Shown piece by piece: positions 1-6,732 of a DNA stretch of 64,000 nucleotides. Within the stretch, counting starts at the first letter, position 1. Every line of letters begins with the position of its first letter. Below the pieces are notes generated by a model. That model did no database searches. It saw only the letters and a list, made by a program, of their open reading frames with translations, and had not been told where the DNA came from. The position numbers and the translations under genes are program-made. The stretch comes from Oscillospiraceae bacterium (GTDB taxonomy: Bacteria > Bacillota > Clostridia > Oscillospirales > Oscillospiraceae). The stretch is from contig SVMD01000001.1 of assembly GCA_015067615.1 (NCBI GenBank), forward strand, positions 166,303 through 230,302. Reading direction: 5' to 3'.

Positions 1-9
1 GGGTGTAGC

Positions 10-354
10 ATGCAGCGGATGGTAAGTGGGATCCTGCGGCAGTACGGAACCCAGATGCAGCTGGACCGGGGCGGTGACGTGATTTCGGTGAAGGGCTTCT
101 TTCAGCCGGTGCGGTCCAAAAGCTGGCAGAGCATGGTGAATCTGGAGACACCTCTGGGGGAAGTCTACCGGGGGCAGTATATCTACATCGGCCCGGCGGA
201 TGTGGCGGTATCCGAGGGTGATGTGCTGACCGTGGGGGAGAAGCGGTATTTCCTGCGGCGGGTGGAAGTGTATTACCACCGGGACCAGGCGGTGTACACC
301 TGGGGAATGTGCGTGGAGAAGGGGGTCAACGATACATGGGGATCTCGATCTTAG
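10..354 (+). CDS. Phage-tail-cluster small protein (unassigned)
   Basis: A 114-residue protein with no recognised catalytic motif. It is predicted to be mainly beta-strand with a compact central region, and it has no signal peptide or membrane segment. Its role is inferred only from position: it overlaps the next gene by 19 bases and is two genes upstream of a protein resembling tail-associated phage proteins. Such short overlapping genes are typical of phage structural modules. The true start cannot be checked because only nine bases precede the ATG, so a longer upstream reading frame outside the window is possible. Codon use resembles the neighbouring host genes. Confidence 0.5.
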   Translation: MQRMVSGILRQYGTQMQLDRGGDVISVKGFFQPVRSKSWQSMVNLETPLGEVYRGQYIYIGPADVAVSEGDVLTVGEKRYFLRRVEVYYHRDQAVYTWGMCVEKGVNDTWGSRS

Positions 355-1046
355 AACTGGTGCTGCGCCGGCTCCGGGAGGAGAATTTCCTGGCGGATGT
401 GGCCTTTCCGGGGCAGAAATATCCGGCCATTACGGAGCCGGTGGCGGCGGTCCATATTGAAAAGGTGGACCGGGCCAATCTGACCGTCACCGTGGAGGTC
501 AGCATCATCTGCCCCGCCTCCCTGGGCGGTGTCTACTGCGAGGTGGAGGCCCTCCGGGCCACGGAGGTGCTGCGTTGGGCTGGGGCTACCTGCATCCAGA
601 ACGGATGCGAGTATGACGGTCTGGCCCAGGTATATGTGGTCAGTGTTCTGGCTACCTTCACCTGCGTCACCGAGGCGGAGGATTGCGTCATGGGCCCCGG
701 CTTCAAGGTATATCTGAATGAGATCCTGATGCCCTATGCTGTCTCCTTCCAGGCGGAGCAGACGGTGGATGTGGACGCCATCCACGAGATCGGCGAGGAT
801 GCGCCCATCGGCATCCGCAAGGGCAGCTGGGTGTGGAAGCTGCAGCTGGAGGAGCTGATCCCATCGGGCAGTCTGGAAGCGGACGACAGCGGCGGCCTTT
901 TCCAGCTGCGGCTGGAGAGCGACACGGTGACGGAGACCTATTACCACTGCCGCTGGACCTCCGTTCGCCGGGAGTACACCCGGCAGGGGCTGCGGCGGAT
1001 CCGCAGCGGCATCAGCATGCTCAGACAGGAGGAAAGCTATGGATAA
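336..1046 (+). CDS. Hypothetical protein of phage-tail-like cluster
   Basis: A 236-residue protein of unknown function. I chose the ATG at 336 because a purine-rich GAGAAGGGGG lies just upstream, inside the end of the preceding gene; an earlier ATG at 309 is less well placed. The N-terminal 110 residues read like a structural or virion-type fold with alternating strands, and the C-terminal 40 residues are basic and helical. It overlaps the following gene by 8 bases, with that gene's AGGAGG site inside this frame, so the three genes are probably translated together. No enzyme motif, secretion signal or membrane helix is visible. A tail or connector component is possible but is an inference from context. 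Confidence 0.5.
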   Translation: MGISILELVLRRLREENFLADVAFPGQKYPAITEPVAAVHIEKVDRANLTVTVEVSIICPASLGGVYCEVEALRATEVLRWAGATCIQNGCEYDGLAQVYVVSVLATFTCVTEAEDCVMGPGFKVYLNEILMPYAVSFQAEQTVDVDAIHEIGEDAPIGIRKGSWVWKLQLEELIPSGSLEADDSGGLFQLRLESDTVTETYYHCRWTSVRREYTRQGLRRIRSGISMLRQEESYG

Positions 1047-1404
1047 GCTGAGCTTCAGAACCTTTACCTGGCCCACCAATCCGGAGGTGTATCAGGAGGA
1101 ATTCATCCGGGAGGCCCTGTACGCCAAAACCGATTCCGGCGACACGGTGTTTTCCGGTATGGGACCCATGAAGCGGGTGATCACCGGCAGCGGGTCCTTC
1201 TTCGGAACCAGTGCCTACACCAATTTCAACAAGCTGGCGGAGCTGTTTGCCGCAGGAGGGATGGGCGCCCTGACCCACCCGGTCTGCGGCATGCGGACGG
1301 TGTATTTTACGAAGCTGGAGATGATGCAGAGTCCCAAGTCGGACTATGTGGCCTACAGCTTTGAGTTCAAGGAAGCAGATGAGGACGGGGCCATCCCTAA
1401 GTAA
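1039..1404 (+). CDS. Phage tail-like protein
   Basis: A 121-residue protein. Its start pattern (FTWPTNPE at residues 9-16, then a GTG-x-F-FG segment and a C-terminal YSFEFKEADE) resembles the N-terminal domain of phage tail or DNA-circulation proteins, where a FTWP-N-PE opening and a closing F-F-EA motif are common. This is recognition by eye and not a database match. The AGGAGGAAAGCT ribosome site is strong and overlaps the previous gene. Two terminator hairpins follow directly, so this is the last gene of the cluster. Only three genes are visible here, so the unit could be the end of a prophage or a domesticated tail module. Confidence 0.55.
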   Translation: MDKLSFRTFTWPTNPEVYQEEFIREALYAKTDSGDTVFSGMGPMKRVITGSGSFFGTSAYTNFNKLAELFAAGGMGALTHPVCGMRTVYFTKLEMMQSPKSDYVAYSFEFKEADEDGAIPK

Positions 1405-1410
1405 ACAGGA

Positions 1411-1440
1411 GATCCGCAGCCAAAGGGCTGCGGATCTTTT
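1411..1440 (+). terminator. Rho-independent terminator of tail-like cluster
   Basis: A perfect 11-bp stem (GATCCGCAGCC / GGCTGCGGATC) with a 4-base loop, followed by TTTT. It ends the three-gene cluster. Confidence 0.9.
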
Positions 1441-1449
1441 CATTTCCGG

Positions 1450-1479
1450 GCTTCCAACCGCAGGTTGGAAGCATTTTTT
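1450..1479 (+). terminator. Second tandem terminator
   Basis: A 10-bp stem (GCTTCCAACC / GGTTGGAAGC) with a 3-base loop and an ATTTTTT tract. It sits 10 bases after the first terminator, which would insulate the regulator gene downstream from read-through. Confidence 0.8.
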
Positions 1480-1568
1480 GCCATATCAACCAGCGCTTCA
1501 TTGCATTTCAGGCTGAGCCATGTTACTTTTTAGATGTAGCTACAGACTTTTTTTGGGAGGTAAATGCC

Positions 1569-2273
1569 ATGACCCTTGGAAATAAGATCGCGAATTACAG
1601 AAAGAATCTGGGAATCACCCAGGATGCGCTGGCCCAGCAGCTGGGCGTCACCAATCAGGCGGTGAGCAAGTGGGAGTCGGATCAGTGCTGCCCGGATGTG
1701 ATGCTGCTGCCGAAGATAGCGGACATTTTTGGAATCTCCCTGGACGAACTGTTCGGACGGGAAATGCCCCGGAGGGAGCTTGCCGCTGTGGAACCTGCCT
1801 GGCCCGACGACAACGTGCTTCGGGTGGCGGTGTATGTGGGCAGCAGGCTGGTCTGCGGCGGCAGGGCAGAGCCGGGGAGCGAGTATGCCTATAACGGTGA
1901 TGTGGCCGGTGTTCTCAGCCGTGTGACCGTATCCTGCGGCGATGTGCAGGGCGATGTTTACGGCGATATCAGTGTGGCGGGCTCTCTGAACTGCGGCAAC
2001 GTAGAAGGCGACGTGGACGCAGGGAAGACCGTCAACTGCGGAAATGTGGGCGGTGACGTGTCTGCCGGTTCCGCTGTCAGCTGCGGTAACGTGGGAGGCG
2101 ATGTGGATGCGGGAGCCCATGTGGGCTGCGGAAATGTCGGCGGTGATGTGGATGCAGGCACCGACGTGAAATGCGGTGATGTGGGCGGCGACGTGGACGC
2201 CGGAGGAAAGGTGGAATGCGGCGGCGTGGAGGGCGATATCGATGCCGGCGGCGCTGTAATCATCCGCAAATAA
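1569..2273 (+). CDS. XRE regulator with C-terminal 15-residue repeat solenoid
   Basis: Residues 5-62 form a Cro/C1-type helix-turn-helix (LGVTNQAVSKWES is the recognition helix region), so DNA binding is expected. From about residue 118 the protein turns into tandem 15-residue units of the form CGNVGGDVDAGxxVx: one longer imperfect unit, then six regular ones, ending at the C-terminus. Regular Gly/Asp/Val spacing suggests a beta-solenoid similar in style to bactofilin or pentapeptide-like folds; this is inference. Each unit starts with Cys-Gly, giving a ladder of seven cysteines that could bind metal or sense redox state. GGGAGGT lies 8 bases before the ATG. The gene is monocistronic, with terminators on both sides. 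Confidence 0.85.
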   Translation: MTLGNKIANYRKNLGITQDALAQQLGVTNQAVSKWESDQCCPDVMLLPKIADIFGISLDELFGREMPRRELAAVEPAWPDDNVLRVAVYVGSRLVCGGRAEPGSEYAYNGDVAGVLSRVTVSCGDVQGDVYGDISVAGSLNCGNVEGDVDAGKTVNCGNVGGDVSAGSAVSCGNVGGDVDAGAHVGCGNVGGDVDAGTDVKCGDVGGDVDAGGKVECGGVEGDIDAGGAVIIRK

Positions 2274-2288
2274 GAAAATTTGTGACCC

Positions 2289-2321
2289 AACCGTCCGGAG
2301 GATGCCTCCGGGCGGTTTTTT
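2289..2321 (+). terminator. Terminator after XRE-solenoid gene
   Basis: The stem CCGTCCGGAGG / CCTCCGGGCGG (one G-T pair) with an ATG loop is followed by TTTTTT. It separates the regulator from the Fe-S operon. Confidence 0.9.
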
Positions 2322-2353
2322 CGTCATAAATCTTTCATAACTGCACATACTAT

Positions 2354-2410
2354 TTACCCATTGACAAAGTAGGTAAGTGGTGCTATATTACCTATGGATT
2401 TACTGGGTAA
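2354..2410 (+). promoter_or_regulatory. nifS promoter flanked by two 23-bp operator-like sites
   Basis: The promoter is TTGACA (2361-2366), 17 bases, TATATT (2384-2389). Two sites of the form TTACC-N13-GGTAA lie at 2354-2376, covering the -35, and at 2388-2410, from the end of the -10 into the start of the transcript. The second is close to the reverse complement of the first, so the arrangement is symmetric about position 2382: inner arms TAGGTAA/TTACCTA and outer arms TTACCCA/TGGGTAA share that centre. This is what a dimeric repressor would need to block the promoter. The Rrf2 regulator encoded at the end of the operon is the obvious candidate; binding is inferred. Confidence 0.75.
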
Positions 2411-2438
2411 TTCCAAATCCTTCCAAAGGAGTAACAAT

Positions 2439-3626
2439 ATGTACGTTTACGCTGACAACGCGGCGACTACCGCCATGAGCCAGGTAGCCATCGACGCGAT
2501 GATTCCCTATATGAACAAGGTCTACGGCAACCCTTCCTCCCTCCACTCTGTGGGTCAGGAAGCCAAGGAGGCTCTGGAAGCCGCCCGTGAGACCGTGGCC
2601 AAGTGCTTGGGCTGTGAACCTCGGGAGATCACCTTCACCTCCGGCGGCAGCGAGGCCGACAACCAGGCCATCATTTCCGCTGCCCGCTTCGGCGCCCGGA
2701 AGGGTAAGAAGCACATCATCTCCACTGCCTTTGAGCATCACGCCGTGCTGCACACCCTGAACAAGCTGGAAAAGGAAGGCTTCGAGATCCAGCTGCTGGA
2801 TGTTTCCAAGGGCCACAACATCACCGCCCAGCAGGTCAAGGACGCCATTCGGGAGGATACCTGCCTGGTCACCGTCATGTACGCCAACAACGAGATCGGC
2901 TCCGTGCTGCCCATCGCGGAAATCGGCGCCGTCTGCAAGGAAGCCAAGGTTCCCTTCCACACCGATGCCGTCCAGGCGGTTGGTCACCTGCACATCAACG
3001 TGAAGGAACAGAATATCGATATGCTGAGCCTCTCCGGCCACAAGTTCCACGGCCCCAAGGGTGTGGGCGCTCTGTACTGCCGCCGTGGCCTGCCCCTGGT
3101 GAACGTCATTGAGGGCGGCGCCCAGGAGCGGGGCAAGCGGGCCGGTACTGAGAATATCGCCGGTATCTGCTCCATGGCCGCAGCCATGAAGGATGCCTGC
3201 GACCATATCGACGAGAATATGCCCCGGGTCGCCGCCATGCGGGACCGGCTGATTGAGGGCCTTTCTCAGATTCCCCACAGCGCCCTGAACGGCGACAGCG
3301 TCAACCGGCTCCCCGGCAACGTGAACTTCTGCTTCGAGGGCATCGAGGGCGAGAGCCTGCTGCTTCTGCTGGACATGAAGGGCGTCTGCGCTTCCTCCGG
3401 CTCCGCCTGCACCTCCGGCTCCCTGGATCCCAGCCATGTGCTGCTGGCCATCGGCCGGGTACACGACGTAGCCCACGGCTCCCTGCGCCTGAGTCTGTCC
3501 GAATACAACACCGAGGAAGAAGTGGACCACATTCTGAAGGTGGTTCCCGAGGTGGTCGCCTATCTGCGGAACATGAGCCCCGTGTGGCGGGATCTGCAGA
3601 CCGGCAAGCGGCAGTATATTCTGTAA
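2439..3626 (+). CDS. nifS: Cysteine desulfurase (NifS/IscS type)
   Basis: A PLP enzyme that converts cysteine to alanine and passes the persulfide sulfur to the Fe-S scaffold. The 395-residue length is normal for the family. Visible landmarks are the N-terminal YADNAATT motif, the SGHK motif with the PLP lysine at residue 202, and the sulfur-carrying cysteine at residue 324 in SSGSACTSGS. I set the start at the ATG after AAAGGAG (2425-2431); an in-frame ATG 45 bases earlier overlaps the operator and lacks a ribosome site. It is first in an operon with the scaffold iscU and the Rrf2 regulator, so it serves general Fe-S cluster assembly and not nitrogenase specifically. Confidence 0.95.
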   Translation: MYVYADNAATTAMSQVAIDAMIPYMNKVYGNPSSLHSVGQEAKEALEAARETVAKCLGCEPREITFTSGGSEADNQAIISAARFGARKGKKHIISTAFEHHAVLHTLNKLEKEGFEIQLLDVSKGHNITAQQVKDAIREDTCLVTVMYANNEIGSVLPIAEIGAVCKEAKVPFHTDAVQAVGHLHINVKEQNIDMLSLSGHKFHGPKGVGALYCRRGLPLVNVIEGGAQERGKRAGTENIAGICSMAAAMKDACDHIDENMPRVAAMRDRLIEGLSQIPHSALNGDSVNRLPGNVNFCFEGIEGESLLLLLDMKGVCASSGSACTSGSLDPSHVLLAIGRVHDVAHGSLRLSLSEYNTEEEVDHILKVVPEVVAYLRNMSPVWRDLQTGKRQYIL

Positions 3627-3629
3627 ATA

Positions 3630-3741
3630 ATGCCCTCCCCTTTGGGGAGGGGGGACCGCTTGCGGTGGGAGAGGTGGTTTGCGGCTTCGCCGCCCTCTTC
3701 CGGCGCTGCGCGCCACCTTCCCCAGAGGGGAAGGCTTTGAC
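3630..3741 (+). repeat. Intra-operon hairpin-rich repeat element
   Basis: The 143 bases between nifS and iscU consist mostly of nested hairpins: CCCTCCCC/GGGGAGGG at the left, GACCGC/GCGGT, a GCGGCTTCGCCGC stem, and CCTTCCCC/GGGGAAGG at the right. The composition resembles the class A elements elsewhere in the window, but the TAAATTATCGTTTA ends are missing. Since it lies between two co-operonic genes, it may act as a processing or partial termination site. No coding potential is evident. Confidence 0.65.
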
Positions 3742-3769
3742 AATCGAAAAGATAAGGAGAAATTTAGAT

Positions 3770-4213
3770 ATGGCACTCTACAGCGACAAGGTCATGGACC
3801 ATTTTATGAACCCCCGGAATGTGGGCTACATTGAAAACGCCGACGGTATCGGCGAGATCGGCAACGCCAAGTGCGGCGACATTATGAAGATCTATCTGAA
3901 GATCGAAAACGATGTGATCGTGGACGCCAAGTTCGAGACCTTCGGCTGCGGCTCCGCCATCGCTTCTTCCTCTATGGCCACCGAAATGATCATCGGCAAG
4001 CCCGTTTCCGAAGCGCTGGAACTGACCAACAAGGCCGTTGTGGAGGCTCTGGACGGTCTGCCCGCCCACAAGGTCCACTGCTCCGTGCTGGCTGAGGAGG
4101 CTATCAAGAACGCTCTGAAGGACTACTTCGACCGCAACGGCATCCCCTACGATCCCGAGCAGTTCAAGGAGACCGACCACGACGAGCTCCACGCCCAGGT
4201 CCACGGCGAGTAA
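3770..4213 (+). CDS. iscU: Fe-S cluster scaffold protein IscU/NifU-N
   Basis: A 147-residue single-domain scaffold on which sulfur from the desulfurase and iron form [2Fe-2S] or [4Fe-4S] clusters for delivery to apoproteins. The three cluster cysteines are visible: Cys35 in NAKCGD (with the conserved Asp37), Cys60 in GCGSAIASSS, and Cys104 in KVHC. The start follows ATAAGGAGA at normal spacing, and an upstream in-frame extension covers the repeat, so it is rejected. It lacks the C-terminal domains of true NifU. It lies between nifS and iscR, with the stop 6 bases before the regulator start, supporting coupled translation. Confidence 0.95.
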   Translation: MALYSDKVMDHFMNPRNVGYIENADGIGEIGNAKCGDIMKIYLKIENDVIVDAKFETFGCGSAIASSSMATEMIIGKPVSEALELTNKAVVEALDGLPAHKVHCSVLAEEAIKNALKDYFDRNGIPYDPEQFKETDHDELHAQVHGE

Positions 4214-4219
4214 ACGGCC

Positions 4220-4633
4220 ATGATCGTATCCACCAAGGGACGTTATGCCCTGCGGGTGATGGTGCATTTTGCCCGGCGGGGCGGGGAGGAGTACATCCCC
4301 CTGAAGGAGATCGCGGAGGCTGAGGGCATCAGCCAGAAGTATCTGGAATCCATTATGACGGTGCTGAGCAAGGCTGGCTTCGTGGACGCGGTCCACGGCA
4401 AGGGCGGCGGCTACCGCCTGAACCGAAAGCCTGAGGAATACACCGTGGGCAGTATCCTGAAGGTGACCGAGGGTGGCTTAAGCACCGTGTCCTGCACCAG
4501 TCAGGGCGCCGCGGCCTGCTCCCGGGCGGAATGCTGCGATGCCCTGCCCATGTGGGAGAAGCTGGACAAGCTGATCAACGATTTCTTTGAAGGCTACACC
4601 ATTGCAGACCTGCTGAAGGACAATGAAAAATGA
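4220..4633 (+). CDS. iscR: Rrf2-family Fe-S regulator (IscR-like)
   Basis: A 137-residue Rrf2 protein. The N-terminal winged helix spans about residues 1-65 (ALRVMVHFAR, then GISQKYLESIM as the recognition segment), followed by a dimer helix. Cysteines at 92, 100 and 105/106 match the spacing of the [2Fe-2S] ligands of E. coli IscR (92, 98, 104), so it probably senses Fe-S status. It is the last gene of the nifS operon, and the paired TTACC-N13-GGTAA sites at the operon promoter make autorepression likely. CymR-type cysteine regulators belong to the same family, but those lack this cysteine triad. Confidence 0.9.
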   Translation: MIVSTKGRYALRVMVHFARRGGEEYIPLKEIAEAEGISQKYLESIMTVLSKAGFVDAVHGKGGGYRLNRKPEEYTVGSILKVTEGGLSTVSCTSQGAAACSRAECCDALPMWEKLDKLINDFFEGYTIADLLKDNEK

Positions 4634-4634
4634 G

Positions 4635-4660
4635 AAAGACGGCCGCAAGGCCGTCTTTTT
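4635..4660 (+). terminator. Terminator of nifS-iscU-iscR operon
   Basis: A 9-bp stem (AAGACGGCC / GGCCGTCTT) with a GCAA loop and a T-tract, two bases after the iscR stop. Confidence 0.9.
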
Positions 4661-4671
4661 GTATCTGTACG

Positions 4672-4841
4672 TAAATTGTCGTTTAGCTTTGTAGGGGGCG
4701 GCGCCCTCGACGCCCCGCTCCCCTCGTCCACTACTGTAGTAATACTGAAAATTTGCCCATCGAGGTCAAATTTTCAGACGGGACGTCGTAGGCGCCGTCC
4801 CCTACGGAATGTACGGTATATGTCAGCCAAACGATAATTTA
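4672..4841. repeat. TIR element, interior class B
   Basis: A 170-bp intergenic element with ends TAAATTGTCGTTTA and CAAACGATAATTTA, which form the shared 14-bp terminal inverted repeat with two mismatches. The interior differs from that of most siblings: GTAGGGGGCGGCGCC is mirrored by GGCGCCGTCCCCTAC, enclosing a second pair, TGAAAATTTG / CAAATTTTCA. No protein is encoded. It lies between two terminators, in the convergent gap between iscR and the DUF975 gene. Confidence 0.8.
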
Positions 4842-4854
4842 TCCGCCAAAATAA

Positions 4855-4886
4855 GAAGGACGGCCTGGATTCGGGCCGTCCTTTTG
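4855..4886 (-). terminator. Terminator of DUF975 gene
   Basis: The stem AAGGACGGCC / GGCCGTCCTT lies immediately downstream of the minus-strand stop codon. On the minus strand it is followed by a short pyrimidine-rich run. Confidence 0.7.
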
Positions 4887-4888
4887 GG

Positions 4889-5869
4889 TTACATATCGAA
4901 AATATTGCCCAGGACCACACCGTTGTCGTTGGGCTTTTCCCGGAGCTGCTCATAGGCAGCCAGATAGGTGGCCTCCACCTTGTTTCGCAGGGTGAACTGG
5001 ATCAAAAACTGCACCGCCAGGGCTGCGCAGTAGACCAGCAGGGACAGAAGTCTTGCGTCCATGGGGATCACAATGCCCAGGGTGGACAGAATCATATCCA
5101 GATACATGATCAGTGTCATGACCAGGGTGGCAGCGTAGTAGGGCCACAGGCTCAGATCGATCTTCAGCATGGACAGGAAGCGGCGGCGCATGATCCGGGA
5201 GCTGGTCCGCAGGGCCACAAGAGCCCGGCCGTTGGGTTCGTCCAGGAGGCAGTAGTTAGCCATCCGGTAGCGGTGGAGAATGGGGATCACAAGCAGCAGG
5301 GATACGATGCCGGTGATGATGAACATGGGACCCATGGTGCCCATCAGGGCATTCAGGGTGGCTTCGTCTATGGCGGTGGCGCCGGATGCCATCAGGGGAG
5401 TCAGGATCTCCAGCATGGGGTCTGCCAGAGGTGTCATGGCGAAGATGGTGCTGCCAAGCTGCACGGCCAGAAGGGTTGCGGTAAAATACACCGCACCCTG
5501 GAACAGGCTCATCCGGACCAGGGGCCACAGCTTCCGGAAGCCGATCTTCAGGTCTGTATGGTCGGCGTACTGGCCCCGGACAATGCGCATCATGCCACCC
5601 AGGTATCCCAGTTCCAGACACATGGACATAAAGCTTGCCACCAGGGGCAGCGCTACCTGGGCAGTGGAGAAGATGGCTCGGTTGCCCAGATTGCTCAGGC
5701 CGGAGGTTCCGGAGATCTGCTGCTCCAGCCACAGATCCGCCAGGGTTATCAAAAGGGACAGTCCCACAATGACGCAGGAATAGGCGGTTACCAGCTTTTT
5801 CGGTTCTCTGCCCCGGCGAAGCGCAAATTCGGCGCGCTCCCGGAGCGGGCGGGGATTGAGGATGTCCAT
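4889..5869 (-). CDS. DUF975-type integral membrane protein
   Basis: A 326-residue polytopic membrane protein with about six hydrophobic segments (near residues 28-48, 72-95, 115-140, 180-205, 238-262 and 265-290). The cytoplasmic stretch around residues 205-235, ALVALRTSSRIMRRRF followed by KIDLSLWPYY, resembles the signature of DUF975 proteins, which are common in Firmicutes and of unknown function. It is transcribed alone, divergently from an XRE regulator. Its leader carries a 10-bp inverted repeat that includes part of the ribosome site (AAAAGGAG), so expression may be controlled there. Function is not assignable beyond the membrane location. Confidence 0.75.
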   Translation of the reverse strand: MDILNPRPLRERAEFALRRGREPKKLVTAYSCVIVGLSLLITLADLWLEQQISGTSGLSNLGNRAIFSTAQVALPLVASFMSMCLELGYLGGMMRIVRGQYADHTDLKIGFRKLWPLVRMSLFQGAVYFTATLLAVQLGSTIFAMTPLADPMLEILTPLMASGATAIDEATLNALMGTMGPMFIITGIVSLLLVIPILHRYRMANYCLLDEPNGRALVALRTSSRIMRRRFLSMLKIDLSLWPYYAATLVMTLIMYLDMILSTLGIVIPMDARLLSLLVYCAALAVQFLIQFTLRNKVEATYLAAYEQLREKPNDNGVVLGNIFDM

Positions 5870-5877
5870 AAAGGTCT

Positions 5878-5929
5878 CCTTTTCGTAAGATAATACCTAT
5901 GTTATATACGAAAAGGATAGAAATAGCAA
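5878..5929 (-). promoter_or_regulatory. DUF975 promoter with RBS-overlapping dyad
   Basis: Reading on the minus strand, TTGCTA (5924-5929), 17 bases, TATAAC (5901-5906) is a good sigma-A promoter. A perfect 10-bp inverted repeat, CCTTTTCGTA / TACGAAAAGG (5878-5887 and 5907-5916), overlaps the -10 region and the AAGGAG ribosome site. It could be an operator, or an RNA hairpin if transcription starts further upstream. Confidence 0.6.
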
Positions 5930-6007
5930 ATGAATTTTTTGTAACGGTAGCAATTGGAGGAAGAATATGATAAACTAAGGTAAATTCTGTTTACCGGGGG
6001 TGACCAT

Positions 6008-6676
6008 ATGGAACTGGGGGAGAAGATCCGCCGGGCGCGGCTGGAGGCCGGACTATCCCAGCGGCAGCTGTGCGGGGAGGAGATCACCCGCAATATGCTG
6101 TCCCTGATCGAAAATGGGGCGGCGAAGCCTTCCATGAAGACCCTGCGCTACCTTGCGGATCAGCTGGGGAAGCCCCTGAGCTTTTTCCTGGATGAAGCGG
6201 CCCCGGAGCATGACCGGATTCTGGAATCCGCCCGGGCCCTTAACCAGGCAGAGGAAGCCCTGGCAGCAGGGAAGGATATCTATGCAGCCCAGCTGCTGGA
6301 AAAGGTGACCTGGCCCCGGCTTCGGCGGGAAACGCTGCTGCTCTGTGCCAAATGCCCTGGGGCAAAGCTGACCGAAGTGGCAGCGCAGCTGCCGTCACTG
6401 GATGAGGAACTGCTGCTCCGGGCGGAGGCGGCTCTGGCAGATGGGCTGCCGGACAGATGCGAAAAGCTGCTGCTGGCTGTGGAAGATTCCACAAGTCCCC
6501 GGTGGCAGCTGCTGATGGGCAGGCTCTGTATGGCCCGGCTGGATTGGGCCAGGGCGGCAGCGCATCTGGAACAGGCAGAGGCTGCCTGCCTGGAAGCAGT
6601 CCCGCTTCTGGAAGTCTGCTTCCGGGAATTGGGGGACTACAGGCGGGCCTACGAATATGCCTGCAAGGGAAGATAG
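6008..6676 (+). CDS. XRE regulator with TPR-like C-terminal domain
   Basis: A 222-residue protein. Residues 3-60 form a Cro/C1 helix-turn-helix (GLSQRQLCGEEITRNMLSLIE). The remainder is alpha-helical with paired helices rich in Ala and Leu, resembling the TPR sensor domains of Rgg/PlcR-type regulators that bind short peptides; the peptide-binding idea is inference. A small dyad, GGTAAA-N5-TTTACC (5979-5995), lies just before the GGGGGTGA ribosome site and could be an autoregulatory site. The gene diverges from the DUF975 membrane gene about 140 bases away, which could be its target. It ends at a bidirectional terminator shared with capA. Confidence 0.8.
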   Translation: MELGEKIRRARLEAGLSQRQLCGEEITRNMLSLIENGAAKPSMKTLRYLADQLGKPLSFFLDEAAPEHDRILESARALNQAEEALAAGKDIYAAQLLEKVTWPRLRRETLLLCAKCPGAKLTEVAAQLPSLDEELLLRAEAALADGLPDRCEKLLLAVEDSTSPRWQLLMGRLCMARLDWARAAAHLEQAEAACLEAVPLLEVCFRELGDYRRAYEYACKGR

Positions 6677-6697
6677 TGAGGTATGCACAAAGCGGAA

Positions 6698-6727
6698 AAA
6701 GCGGACTGCCCAAGGGCAGTCCGCTTT
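6698..6727. terminator. Bidirectional terminator
   Basis: A perfect 14-bp stem (AAAGCGGACTGCCC / GGGCAGTCCGCTTT) with a 2-base loop between convergent genes. The A/T ends provide short U-runs in both directions. Confidence 0.85.
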
Positions 6728-6732
6728 GTTGG

